Shown here: piece by piece, positions 15,885 through 26,627 of the stretch
Layout: each line of letters begins with the position of its first letter
Position numbering within the stretch: position 1 is the stretch's first letter
Assembly (NCBI RefSeq): GCF_024508875.1
Contig: NZ_JANINU010000003.1
Coordinates: 1 to 64,000, forward strand
DNA from: Phenylobacterium sp.
Lineage (GTDB): Bacteria; Pseudomonadota; Alphaproteobacteria; Caulobacterales; Caulobacteraceae
Length of the DNA: 64,000 nucleotides
Direction of reading: 5' to 3'
Notes under the pieces: generated by a model
What the model saw: the letters and a program-made list of their open reading frames with translations, nothing else
Told to the model about the DNA's origin: nothing
Database searches by the model: none
Program-made: the position numbers and the translations under genes

Positions 15885-18800
15885 GCGGCCTCCCGCGCCG
15901 CCGCGCCGCGTTCGAGGCCGAAGCGCCGGTAGAGGATAGGGAGCATGACCAGCGTCAGGGCGGTCGAGGTCACGAGCCCGCCGACCACCACGATCGCCAG
16001 CGGCTTCTGGATCTCCGAGCCCGGCCCACTGGCCAGCAGCAGCGGCACGAGGCCCAACCCGGTGATCGAAGCCGTCATGAGCACTGGGCGCAGCCGGCGA
16101 CGAGCCCCCTCCATCACGGCCTGCTCGATGGGAAGACCGCGCTGGATGAGGTCGTTGAAGTGGGACACCAGCACCAGGCCGTTCAGCACGGCGACGCCCA
16201 GCAGGGCGATGAAGCCCACCGACGCCGGGACGGACAGGTACTGCCCCGACACCCAGAGGGCGAGGACGCCGCCGATCAGGGCGAAGGGGATGTTCGCAAG
16301 GATCAGCACCGCCTGGCGGACAGACCGCAGGGTCACGAACAGCACCAGGAAGATCAGGCCGAGGGCCGCGGGAACGACGATGCCCAGGCGCGCGGCCGCC
16401 CGCTTCTGGTTCTCGAACTGGCCGCCCCAGACCAGCCGGTAGCCGGGGGGCAGCTTCACGTCGCGCGCGACGTTCGCCTGGGCCTCCTTCACGAAGCCGA
16501 CCAGGTCACGGCCCTGGACATAGGCCTGCACCACGGCGAAGCGCGAGGCGTTCTCGCGGTCGATCTTGAGAGGGCCGTCGATGCGGCGCACCTCGGCGAG
16601 GTCGCTCAGGCGCGCGAGGCCGCCGCCAGGCGTCGCGATCTCCAGTTGCTCGATCAGGGCGGGATCGGCCCGCGCGGTCTCGGGCCCGCGCAGCAGCACG
16701 GGCGTGCGCCGGGAAGGCTCAAAGACCACGCCGGCCGGCGCGCCCTCGATCTGCGCACGCAGCTCGGTCTGGACATCCTCCGCCGAAAGCCCGGCCAGGC
16801 CCGTCGCCGCGCGATCCATGTCGAGCTGCAGGTAGGCCAGGCTGTCGCCCGCGAGGGTATAGACGTCTGCCGCGCCCTCGGTCGCCTTCAGGCTGGCCTC
16901 GATGCGGCGCGCAAGGTCGCCGAGCGTCGCGAGGTCGGGGCCGAAGACCTTCACGGCGAGGTCGCCGCGGCTGCCGGTCAGCATCTCGGACACCCGCATC
17001 TCGATCGGCTGGGTGAACGACGCCTCGACGCCCGGGAAGCCGGCCACCACCTTGCGCAGTTCGTCCGTCAGCCAGGCCTTGTCCGGCCGCCGCCAGGTGT
17101 CCTTGGGGGCGAGCACCAGGAAGCTGTCGGTCTCGTTGAGCCCCATCGGGTCCAGGCCGATCTCGTCCGAGCCGACCCGGGCGACAATGCGCCTGACTTC
17201 AGGCACCTGCTTCAGCACGGCGCGCTGCACGGCCAGGTCCTGGGCTGCGCTCTGGTCGAGGTTGATCGTGGGCAGCTTGGCCAACTGCATGAGGACGGCG
17301 CCTTCGTCCATCGTCGGCATGAAGCTCTTGCCGATCACCACGTAGCCGAGGGCCGCGACCGCGATGCCGAGGCCCGCGGCCAGGAAGACCGGCCGCGGCC
17401 TCGCCAACGCCTTCTCCAGCAGGCGCGCATAAGCCGGTCCCACCTGCCGCATCAGCCAGGACTCGCGGTGCGCATGCGGCTTGAGCAGCAGCGAGGCGAG
17501 GACCGGGATGAGGGTGAAGGACAGGAACAGCGATCCGGCCAGGGCGAACACGATGGTGAGGGCGACTGGCGCGAACAGCTTGCCTTCCAGGCCCTGCAGC
17601 GACAGCAGGGGCATGAAGACAAGGCAGATGATGACCACACCCGAGGCCACGGGAACGGCCACCTCGCGGCAGGATTCGTAGACGAGGTGGAGCTTGCGCG
17701 AGCCCCGGATGTCCGGATCGTTCAGGCGTTCGACGGTGTTCTCGACCACCACCACGGCGGCGTCCACCAGCATGCCGATGGCGATGGCGAGCCCGCCCAG
17801 GCTCATGAGGTTCGCCGACAGCCCGAAGAGCTTCATCAGCAGGAACGTCGTGAGCGCCGCAAACGGCAGGGTGACCGCGACCACCGCGGCGGCCCGAAGT
17901 TCGCCGAGGAAGACGAGCAGGAGGAGGATGACGAGGACCGTGGCCTCGATCAGCGCTCGCGTCACCGCGCCGGTCGCACGCTCCACGAGTTCCGAGCGAT
18001 CGTAGAAGGGGCGGATCGTCACCCCCTTGGGAAGCGAGGCCTGGACCTCGGTCAGGCGGGCCTTCACGGCCGCCACGACCGTCTTCGAGTCGGCGCCCTT
18101 GAGCGCGATGACGATCGCCTCGGCTGTCTCGCCCCGGCCGTCCTCGGTGACCGCCCCGTAGCGGGTCAGGGCCCCGATCCGGACTTCGGCCAGGTCGCCC
18201 AGACGCGCCCAGCCGCCGCCGGGCAGCGTGATAGGGATCGCGCGCAGGTCGTCGAGGGACGTCGCCGCCCCCACTACCCGCACCACCAGCGCCTCTTCGC
18301 CTTCGACGAGACGGCCCGCGCCGTCGTTGCGATTGGCGCTCTCGAGGGCGCGCTGCAGCTCGGCCGTGGTGAGCCCCGCGGCGGCGAGCGCGGCGGGGTC
18401 CGGCACGACCTCGAAGGCCCTGCCCCGACCGCCGAGGACGTTGACGTCGGCGACACCCGGCAGCCCGCGCAGCGCCGGCCGGATCGTCCATTCCAGGAGT
18501 GTGCGTCGCTGCTCCAGCGAGAGCGCGCCACCTTCCACCGTGAACATGTAGACGTCGGACAGCGGCGTGGAGATCGGCGAGAGCCCGCCGCTGATCCCCG
18601 CCGGGAGGCCGGCCATGGCGTTGCCCAGCCGCTCGGCCGTCTGCTGCCGCGCCCAGTAGACGTCGGCGCCGTCCTCGAAATCCAGCGTGATGTCGGCGAT
18701 GGCGTATTTCGCGGCGGACCGCAGCATCACCTGCCGCGGGATGCCCAGCAGCTCCATCTCCAACGGGGCGATGACTTGGTTCTCGACCTCCTCCGGCGTC

Positions 18801-18967
18801 ATCCCCGGCGCTTTTAGGATGATCTTCACCTGGGTCGGCGAGATGTCGGGAAAGGCGTCGACGGGCAGCTTGGAATAGGCGTCGTAGCCGAACAGCAGCA
18901 GCGCCAGCGCGGCGACGACGACCATCAGCCGCTGCGACAGGGCCAGCTTCACGAGGTTGGACAGCAT
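15881..18967 (-). CDS. czcA: Heavy-metal efflux RND transporter, CzcA family
   Basis: A 1028-residue inner-membrane RND pump with the usual N-terminus (SQRLMVVVAALALLLFGYDAY), two large periplasmic loops and twelve membrane helices. The fourth helix has GMLVDAAVVVVENTVERL, the heavy-metal RND signature with the proton-relay Asp. It differs from the DFGxxxDG form of Zn/Co/Cd CzcA and from the methionine-rich CusA type, so the metal subgroup is open. It starts one base after the stop of the adaptor gene. Proton-driven export from periplasm or cytoplasm through CzcB and CzcC is expected. Confidence 0.93.
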   Translation of the reverse strand: MLSNLVKLALSQRLMVVVAALALLLFGYDAYSKLPVDAFPDISPTQVKIILKAPGMTPEEVENQVIAPLEMELLGIPRQVMLRSAAKYAIADITLDFEDGADVYWARQQTAERLGNAMAGLPAGISGGLSPISTPLSDVYMFTVEGGALSLEQRRTLLEWTIRPALRGLPGVADVNVLGGRGRAFEVVPDPAALAAAGLTTAELQRALESANRNDGAGRLVEGEEALVVRVVGAATSLDDLRAIPITLPGGGWARLGDLAEVRIGALTRYGAVTEDGRGETAEAIVIALKGADSKTVVAAVKARLTEVQASLPKGVTIRPFYDRSELVERATGAVTRALIEATVLVILLLLVFLGELRAAAVVAVTLPFAALTTFLLMKLFGLSANLMSLGGLAIAIGMLVDAAVVVVENTVERLNDPDIRGSRKLHLVYESCREVAVPVASGVVIICLVFMPLLSLQGLEGKLFAPVALTIVFALAGSLFLSFTLIPVLASLLLKPHAHRESWLMRQVGPAYARLLEKALARPRPVFLAAGLGIAVAALGYVVIGKSFMPTMDEGAVLMQLAKLPTINLDQSAAQDLAVQRAVLKQVPEVRRIVARVGSDEIGLDPMGLNETDSFLVLAPKDTWRRPDKAWLTDELRKVVAGFPGVEASFTQPIEMRVSEMLTGSRGDLAVKVFGPDLATLGDLARRIEASLKATEGAADVYTLAGDSLAYLQLDMDRAATGLAGLSAEDVQTELRAQIEGAPAGVVFEPSRRTPVLLRGPETARADPALIEQLEIATPGGGLARLSDLAEVRRIDGPLKIDRENASRFAVVQAYVQGRDLVGFVKEAQANVARDVKLPPGYRLVWGGQFENQKRAAARLGIVVPAALGLIFLVLFVTLRSVRQAVLILANIPFALIGGVLALWVSGQYLSVPASVGFIALLGVAVLNGLVLVSHFNDLIQRGLPIEQAVMEGARRRLRPVLMTASITGLGLVPLLLASGPGSEIQKPLAIVVVGGLVTSTALTLVMLPILYRRFGLERGAAAREAA

Positions 18968-18968
18968 C

Positions 18969-20024
18969 TCAGCGCGCCGCGGCCGGTTTGAGCTGGCTCG
19001 CGCCGACGGCGACGACCTGGACGCCCGGAGACAGGCCGGTGATCACGGCCGTCGTGCCCGACTGCCCTACGATGGTCACGGGCCGCGCGTCGAAGCCCTT
19101 CGCCGTCCGGACGAAGACGCTGGGCCGCCCGTCGAGCGTGACCACGGCCGACCTGGGCGCGGCGACGGCGCCGGACGGGGCCTTGCCATAGACCGTGACG
19201 TGGATCGTACGCCCGGGCATCGGCCCGGCGCCGGGCGGCAATTCGGCGCGCAGCACCACGGACCTCGTCCGCGGATCGACGGCCGAGCCCACCGCCACCA
19301 CGCGCCCGCGAGCGCCGTCCGCCTCGACGACCGCGCCCACGCTCACCTGGGCCGCTAGGGCGGCGGGGATCCGGGCCTCGACCCAGAGCTTGTCGGTACG
19401 GTCGATGACCGCGGCGGCGGTCATGGAATCGACGCCGGCGCCGGGCGCCAGGTTGAGCTGTGCGACCCGCCCGGCGATCGGCGAGCGCAGCACATATTCG
19501 CCGGCCCGCGCGCCGCGCCCTCCGGCCGCCGCGAGCAGCCGGGACTTCTCGGCCGCGACGGCGCGGGCCTGCGAAGCCCTGGCGGAGGCCTCTTCCGCCC
19601 GCGCGCCGGCGATGATGCCTTCCCGCGCCAGGGTGCGCGTGCGGGCCTCGGCGGCCTGCGCCGCCTTCAGCTCAGCGCTCGCCTGCGCCAACTCGGACCC
19701 CGCCTGGAGCGCCTGCTGGCTGAAGAGCACCGCCAGGCCCTGTCCGGCCCGCACCTCGGCGCCCTCCAGGACGTCGACCCGCAGGACCAGCCCGGGAAAA
19801 GGGACCGCCACCACGACCCTGCCGTTCATCGCGGGGCTGACAGTGGCCGGCAAGCTAGCGAGCGGCGCCACGGAGGCGACGGCGGTCACGGCCGTCCTCA
19901 GCCCCATGGCGCGCTCCTGCGCCGGCGAGAGGTTCACGGGGGTTGCGTACGACGAACCTCCCGCCAGCGTGAGGACCATGGACAGCGCGGCGACGGCGAA
20001 CTTAACTCGGCTGTCGTTCGGCAC
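18969..20024 (-). CDS. czcB: Efflux RND periplasmic adaptor (CzcB/HlyD type)
   Basis: A 351-residue membrane-fusion protein. I place the start at GTG 20024, which has a GGGGGA ribosome-binding site 7-8 bases upstream and is followed by a signal sequence (VKFAVAALSMVLTLAGG). The 39 extra residues of the longest frame are composed unlike a signal peptide. A lipoyl/barrel-sandwich region (VVVAVPFPGLVLRVDVLEGAEVRAGQ), an Ala/Glu-rich coiled coil and a return half-motif (YVLRSPIAGRVAQLNLAPGAGV) are clear. No His-rich metal-binding N-terminus is present. First gene of the czcB-A-C operon. Confidence 0.86.
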   Translation of the reverse strand: MPNDSRVKFAVAALSMVLTLAGGSSYATPVNLSPAQERAMGLRTAVTAVASVAPLASLPATVSPAMNGRVVVAVPFPGLVLRVDVLEGAEVRAGQGLAVLFSQQALQAGSELAQASAELKAAQAAEARTRTLAREGIIAGARAEEASARASQARAVAAEKSRLLAAAGGRGARAGEYVLRSPIAGRVAQLNLAPGAGVDSMTAAAVIDRTDKLWVEARIPAALAAQVSVGAVVEADGARGRVVAVGSAVDPRTRSVVLRAELPPGAGPMPGRTIHVTVYGKAPSGAVAAPRSAVVTLDGRPSVFVRTAKGFDARPVTIVGQSGTTAVITGLSPGVQVVAVGASQLKPAAAR

Positions 20025-20089
20025 GGTCCGGTCCCCCAGGCGCCGCCGGGTTTCAGGGGTGGCGGCCGGGGACTGAATGGCGCGCCACA

Positions 20090-20161
20090 CTGAACTCACG
20101 CTGACGCGAAGCTGAAACGAAACTGAAAGCCCGCAAATCAAGAGTTCAGGTCGGATTCAGG
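20090..20161. promoter_or_regulatory. 11-bp-phased CTGAA / TTCAG half-site array
   Basis: CTGAA-type pentamers begin at 20090, 20101, 20112 and 20123 (the second reads CTGAC), exactly 11 bases apart. Two inverted copies, TTCAGG at 20145 and 20156, are again 11 apart. Tandem half-sites at one helical turn are how OmpR/PhoB-type regulators bind DNA. The array lies between the efflux operon and an OmpR-type regulator gene, so autoregulation plus control of the pump is the natural reading. Confidence 0.65.
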
Positions 20162-20182
20162 CTGGACGGTTAGACGCGCGCC

Positions 20183-20836
20183 ATGCGGGTGCTCCTGGTC
20201 GAAGACGACGTCGAGATTTCGCGGCGGCTTCGCGCGTCGCTCGAGGAGGCCGGATTCGCCGTGGACCAGGCCTTCGACGGCGAGGAGGCGCTCTACCTGG
20301 GCGAAACCGTCGATGTCGACGCGGTCGTCCTCGACCTCGGCCTGCCCAAGCTGCCCGGTCTAGAGGTGCTGCGGCGATGGCGCCGGGCGGGCCGGAACAT
20401 GCCCATCCTGGTGCTGACCGCGCGGGACGCCTGGACCGACCGGGTGGAGGGGCTGAACGCGGGGGCCGACGACTATCTGGGCAAGCCGTTCCAAGCCGCC
20501 GAGGTGGTCGCCCGGCTCCGCGCCCTCGTCCGCCGCAGCGCCGGCGCCGGATCGCCCGTCATGACCCTCGGCGACGTCACCCTCGACCCGACCGCCGGCT
20601 CGGCGAGCGTGGACGGGCGCACCGTCGAACTGACGGCGCGCGAGCTTCGCATCCTGACGTATCTGATGCACCGGCGCGGCCGGATCGTCCCGCAATCGGA
20701 GCTGATGGACCACGTCTATCCGATGGCCGAGGCGCGCGAGTCGAACACCATCGAGGTCTATGTGGCGCGGCTGCGGCGCAAGCTCGGCCGTGACTGCATC
20801 CGCACGATCCGCGGTCTCGGTTACCGGATGGGATGA
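20183..20836 (+). CDS. OmpR/PhoP-type response regulator
   Basis: A 217-residue two-domain regulator. The receiver domain has the acidic pair EDD at residues 7-9, the phospho-acceptor Asp51 in VVLDLGLP, Thr in LVLTARD and Lys in LGKPF. The C-terminal winged helix runs from about residue 130 (VELTARELRILTYL) to RTIRGLGYRMG. It is co-transcribed with the downstream kinase (ATGA overlap) and diverges from the metal-efflux operon. The phased half-sites in the shared intergenic region are its likely targets. Confidence 0.93.
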   Translation: MRVLLVEDDVEISRRLRASLEEAGFAVDQAFDGEEALYLGETVDVDAVVLDLGLPKLPGLEVLRRWRRAGRNMPILVLTARDAWTDRVEGLNAGADDYLGKPFQAAEVVARLRALVRRSAGAGSPVMTLGDVTLDPTAGSASVDGRTVELTARELRILTYLMHRRGRIVPQSELMDHVYPMAEARESNTIEVYVARLRRKLGRDCIRTIRGLGYRMG

Positions 20837-22179
20837 TGGCCTGGCGCAGCTTTAGGACCCGACTGATCCTCGGCTCCATCGTGTGGATCCTCGCCGCCAT
20901 CGGCGTGAGCGGGCTGGCGCTGTCCCAACTTTTCCGCGAACACGTCACCAAGCAGTTCGACGCCGAGCTCGTCGGCCACGCGGACGAACTCGTGGCCCTG
21001 GTCGACCTCGACGCGGAGGGCCGGCCCTACCTTCATCGTCGGCTGAGCGACCCGCGCTTCCTGCCGCCGGGCTCGGGCTTCTACTGGCAGATCGAGCATC
21101 TGCACGGCGCGACCACGGTGTCGGGCTCGCTGTCGGGACACGCGCTGGTGCTCACCCCGATCGCCCAGGGCCAGGAGCGGAGAACCTTCGTCCCGGGCCC
21201 GCACGGGCCGGTGCGGCTGTTGGAACGCCGCGTCGACGTCTCCGGCGAGCCCCTGCGGTTCGCCATCGGGGTGGACGAACACAAGCTGGACGAGGTGCTG
21301 GGCGCCTTCGACCGCACGCTGGCGCTCTCCCTGGGCGTCATCGCCACCGGCCTCATCCTGGCGGCCGCCCTGCAGGTCGGGTTCGGGCTGCAGCCGATGA
21401 GCAGGGTGCGGGCGGCGCTTGCCGACGTCCGCGCCGGCCGCGTCCCCCGGCTGCCGGAGGATTCGCCGAGCGAGGTCCTGCCCCTGGTCCACGACCTGAA
21501 CGCCCTGCTGGACGCCAATGCCGAGATGGTGCGGCGGGCGCGCACGCAGGCAGGCAACCTCGCCCATGCGCTGAAGTCGCCCCTGGCGATCATGATGGAC
21601 GAGGGCGAGCAGCTTCGGCGGGCCGGCCAGACCGATGCGGCGGACGCGATCCTCACCCAGTGCGAGCGAATGCGTCGCCAGATCGATTTCCAGATGGCGC
21701 GCGCCCGCGCCGCCGCCTCCCGCAGCGCGCCAGGCTCGGTGGCGAACGTCCGTGGCGCCGTTGAACCGGTCGTGGAGGCGATGCGCCGCCTGCACGGCAG
21801 GCGACAGGTCGCGTTCGCGCTAGACATTCCGCCCGAGCTCAATGTGGCCGTGGAGGCGCAGGACCTGAGCGAGATGTGCGCCAACCTCCTGGACAACGCC
21901 GGCAAGTGGGCGTCGTCCAGGGTGCAGGTGCGGGCCGAAGCGACGTCGACGGGCATGGTTCGGATCGTCGTGGAGGACGATGGCCCGGGCCTGCCGGCGG
22001 AAAGCTGGGAGGTGGCGTTCGACGTCGGAGAGCGCCTGGACGAGCGCGTCCATGGCTCCGGCCTGGGCCTTCCCATCGTCCGCGACCTGGCGACGCTCTA
22101 TGGCGGGCGGGTGTGGCTCGAAGACGCGAGCCTCGGCGGTCTCGCCGCGGTCCTGGACCTGCCGGCCGCTCCCGTCTAG
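20833..22179 (+). CDS. PhoQ-like sensor histidine kinase
   Basis: A 448-residue membrane kinase. The first helix is at about residues 10-30, a periplasmic sensor of about 130 residues follows, and the second helix is near 155-180 (LSLGVIATGLILAAAL). A HAMP-like linker leads to the H box AGNLAHALKSPLAIMMDE, whose HALKSPL form is typical of the PhoQ/FeuQ group. The ATP-binding domain shows the N box NLLDNAGKWA, G1 VEDDGPGLP and G2 GSGLGLPIVRDLA. It presumably senses metal or envelope stress and phosphorylates the regulator encoded just upstream. Confidence 0.9.
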   Translation: MMAWRSFRTRLILGSIVWILAAIGVSGLALSQLFREHVTKQFDAELVGHADELVALVDLDAEGRPYLHRRLSDPRFLPPGSGFYWQIEHLHGATTVSGSLSGHALVLTPIAQGQERRTFVPGPHGPVRLLERRVDVSGEPLRFAIGVDEHKLDEVLGAFDRTLALSLGVIATGLILAAALQVGFGLQPMSRVRAALADVRAGRVPRLPEDSPSEVLPLVHDLNALLDANAEMVRRARTQAGNLAHALKSPLAIMMDEGEQLRRAGQTDAADAILTQCERMRRQIDFQMARARAAASRSAPGSVANVRGAVEPVVEAMRRLHGRRQVAFALDIPPELNVAVEAQDLSEMCANLLDNAGKWASSRVQVRAEATSTGMVRIVVEDDGPGLPAESWEVAFDVGERLDERVHGSGLGLPIVRDLATLYGGRVWLEDASLGGLAAVLDLPAAPV

Positions 22180-22234
22180 GCGCTGACGCCACGGCCAAGG
22201 CCGCTCGAAATCACTGATTTTCTGAAGGAAAGGA

Positions 22235-22309
<75 letters not shown>

Positions 22310-22328
22310 AGACCTTCGGGAAGGCGGG

Positions 22329-22357
22329 GATATACAGAGGCGACCCGCGCTTAGCAA
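22329..22357 (-). promoter_or_regulatory. Sigma-70-type promoter of tRNA-Val
   Basis: On the minus strand TTGCTA (22357-22352) and TATATC (22334-22329) are separated by exactly 17 bases and lie about 20 bases ahead of the mature tRNA 5' end. Confidence 0.6.
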
Positions 22358-22376
22358 GCCGCCGCGAGCGGCAATT

Positions 22377-22733
22377 TCAGGCGGCGATCATCCGCTCCAC
22401 CTCGGAGACGATCTCGCGCAGATGGATGGGCTTGCTCAGCACCTTCGCCCCCGCGGGCGCCTGTTCGCCGGCGGCGAGCGCCACCGCGGCGAAGCCGGTG
22501 ATGAACATGATCCGCAGGCCCGGGTGCTTCGCGGCCGCCTGCCGCGCCACCTCGATGCCGTCGATGCCAGGCATGACGATGTCGGTGAGCAGGAGGTCCC
22601 ACGATTGGTTCAGATGGGCGACCGCCTCTTCGCCGTCGGCGCAGGCGGTCACCTCGTGGCCGGCGCGTTCAAGCGCCCGGGCGAGGAAGCCCCGGAGGGA
22701 GTCGTCGTCTTCTGCAAGGAGGATGCGTGACAT
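22377..22733 (-). CDS. cpdR: CpdR single-domain response regulator
   Basis: A 118-residue receiver-only protein from the ATG at 22733; a TTG two codons earlier is less likely. MSRILLAEDDDSLRGFLARAL, Asp51 in LLTDIVMPG, the MFITGFAAVAL segment and KVLSKPIHLREIV match CpdR of Caulobacter in sequence and length. Unphosphorylated CpdR goes to the cell pole and primes ClpXP for degradation of cell-cycle substrates; CckA-ChpT phosphorelay turns it off by phosphorylating Asp51. The gene is monocistronic, divergent from the N-formylglutamate amidohydrolase gene, and preceded by tRNA-Val on the same strand. Confidence 0.92.
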   Translation of the reverse strand: MSRILLAEDDDSLRGFLARALERAGHEVTACADGEEAVAHLNQSWDLLLTDIVMPGIDGIEVARQAAAKHPGLRIMFITGFAAVALAAGEQAPAGAKVLSKPIHLREIVSEVERMIAA

Positions 22734-22825
22734 GGGCAATGTTGGTCGCTGGATCGCCTACAATAGCTAGCGAAGGGTAAAGACGCCATGAAGGCCTTTG
22801 ACGCAGCGGGCCGGTCCGGCGTTGT

Positions 22826-23740
22826 ATGCGGGCGATGAACGCCCTCGACCCGCTGCCCTACGCCGACAGTCCGCCCATCGGGCCGGCGTTCGAGGTGCGC
22901 CGGGCCGGTCCCGAAGGCGCGCCGCCCACGCCGCTGGTTTTCGCCTCGCCGCACTCGGGGCGCCTATATCCCGAAGAGATGATGTCGGCCGCGGCCCTGG
23001 ACGCCGTCTCTATCCGGCGGTCCGAGGACGCCTTCGTCGACGACCTGATCGCCGAGGCGCCCGAGCTCGGCGCCACCGTGATCACGGCCAACTTCGCCCG
23101 CGCGTACATCGACTTGAACCGCGAGCCGTTCGAGCTGGACCCGCAGATGTTCTCGGACCCGCTTCCCGAGTTCGCCCGCGCGCGGACCGCCCGGGTGGCC
23201 GCCGGACTGGGCGCGATCGCCCGCATCGTCTCGGAAGGGCAGGAGATCTACCGACGCAAGCTGACGTTCGCCGAGGCCTCGCGGCGGATCGAGGGCGCGC
23301 ACCGGCCGTATCACGCCGCGCTGGCCGAGCTGCTGGACGAGGCCCGATCTGCCCACGGCTTCGCCATCCTGGTCGACTGGCATTCCATGCCGGCGGCGGC
23401 GGCCAAGGCGGGCGGCGGCCGCGACCGGCCCTGCGACATCGTGCTGGGCGACCGCTTCGGGGCGGCCTGCGCCGGTGTGCTTCCCACTCGCGTCGAGCGC
23501 GAGCTGGAGGCCCTGGGCTATCGCGTCACGCGCAACACGCCCTATGCCGGCGGCTACACCACCGAGCACTACGGCCAGCCGCACCGCCGGGGCCACGCCC
23601 TGCAGATCGAGATCAACCGGGCGCTCTACCTCGACGAGGCGACCCTGGCGCCCACCTCCGGGTTCGAGCGGCTGCGCGAGCACATCGGGCAGCTCACCCG
23701 CGCCCTGGCGGACGCCGACTGGTCGGCGCTGAAGCCCTAG
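22826..23740 (+). CDS. N-formylglutamate amidohydrolase
   Basis: A 304-residue member of the HutG/N-formylglutamate amidohydrolase family. The metal-binding and catalytic segments are visible: FASPHSGRLYP near residue 45, FARAYIDLNREPFELD, VDWHSMPAA and GHALQIEINRALYLDE. It hydrolyses N-formyl-L-glutamate to formate and glutamate, usually the last step of one histidine degradation route, though no hut genes are in view. The start could equally be the ATG nine bases downstream. Its stop shares the palindrome CTAG with the stop of the convergent PEP-CTERM gene. Confidence 0.88.
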   Translation: MRAMNALDPLPYADSPPIGPAFEVRRAGPEGAPPTPLVFASPHSGRLYPEEMMSAAALDAVSIRRSEDAFVDDLIAEAPELGATVITANFARAYIDLNREPFELDPQMFSDPLPEFARARTARVAAGLGAIARIVSEGQEIYRRKLTFAEASRRIEGAHRPYHAALAELLDEARSAHGFAILVDWHSMPAAAAKAGGGRDRPCDIVLGDRFGAACAGVLPTRVERELEALGYRVTRNTPYAGGYTTEHYGQPHRRGHALQIEINRALYLDEATLAPTSGFERLREHIGQLTRALADADWSALKP

Positions 23741-24408
23741 GCGACCACGAGCCGCCGGCGGCGCATCATCGTCCCGGCGGCGCCGAAGCCCAGGATCATC
23801 ATGGCCCAAGTGGCCGGCTCGGGGACGGCCGCAGCGGCGTCCGCCAGCGCAACGTTGTCGAGCGTGACCCGGTCGCGGCCGGGCCCCCAGTCGCCGAAGA
23901 TCTGGACCTGCTCAAGGTCGGCCATGATGGCTTGGAACGCCTCTGCCGAGACGGCTCCGCTCATCGAAGTCGGCGAGCCGGTGTAGAAGGCGCCCGCGTT
24001 CAGGGCGACGGAAAAGGTCTGCAGACTTGGGGTCGGCGTGGCCCCCCAGCGGCTGAAGATCACCTTGCCGTTGTTGCCGGTCAGCGCAACGAGCGGCGCA
24101 TGAGCGTATTCGGTGGCCGTCGATGCGAGATCGAAGCTAAGGAGGCCGCCGACATAGTCGGACTTGCCTCCCAGGTACTCGGACGGCGCGACGAAGCCGA
24201 ACCCGCCGAACCCGTGCTCCATGGTGATGGTGTCGGCCACGGAATCGTACGTCACCGGAATGCCTGAGAACCCCAGATAGCTGCCGAAGGTCCAGCCGTC
24301 GGTCCCCGTGTCGAAGGTCGAGGTGACGGTGGTGGCTGCGGCCGCCTGACCGGCGAACGCAAGGCTGCCGGCGAACGCAAGGGCGGAAAGCCCGATCTTC
24401 AGATTCAT
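23737..24408 (-). CDS. PEPxxWA-CTERM sorting domain protein
   Basis: A 223-residue secreted protein. The signal peptide is MNLKIGLSALAFAGSLAFA, cut after AAA near residue 25. The middle is a beta-rich domain of unknown role, and the C-terminus is a sorting tag: VPEPATWAMMILGFG, a short hydrophobic helix and the basic cluster RRRR. PEP-CTERM proteins are processed by an exosortase and often reach the surface or the exopolysaccharide. No exosortase is encoded in this window. The start ATG is at 24408; a longer in-frame reading upstream has no support. Confidence 0.87.
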   Translation of the reverse strand: MNLKIGLSALAFAGSLAFAGQAAAATTVTSTFDTGTDGWTFGSYLGFSGIPVTYDSVADTITMEHGFGGFGFVAPSEYLGGKSDYVGGLLSFDLASTATEYAHAPLVALTGNNGKVIFSRWGATPTPSLQTFSVALNAGAFYTGSPTSMSGAVSAEAFQAIMADLEQVQIFGDWGPGRDRVTLDNVALADAAAAVPEPATWAMMILGFGAAGTMMRRRRLVVA

Positions 24409-24599
24409 GACTTTGCTCCTGACTTGTCCATGCGGTGGGACGCGGACTTCGGGAGCGGCGTAGTCGCAGGTGATCCCGGCCGTCGCCCCGGCGCCGACGA
24501 ACGGCGGAGCTGGTCGACGGAAGGCGGCGATTTCGCGCGGCGGGCGAGGCGGCGCGGCGAACAGCGACGCCAAGCGCTGGGCAGGCCCGCGCCGCCCCT

Positions 24600-26607
<2,008 letters not shown>

Positions 26608-26627
<20 letters not shown>

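Noticed and set aside
16160-18817. Plus-strand open frame of 885 codons
   Set aside because: It is the exact antisense of the well-conserved CzcA gene and its composition (His, Arg, Gln, Gly) has no protein character.
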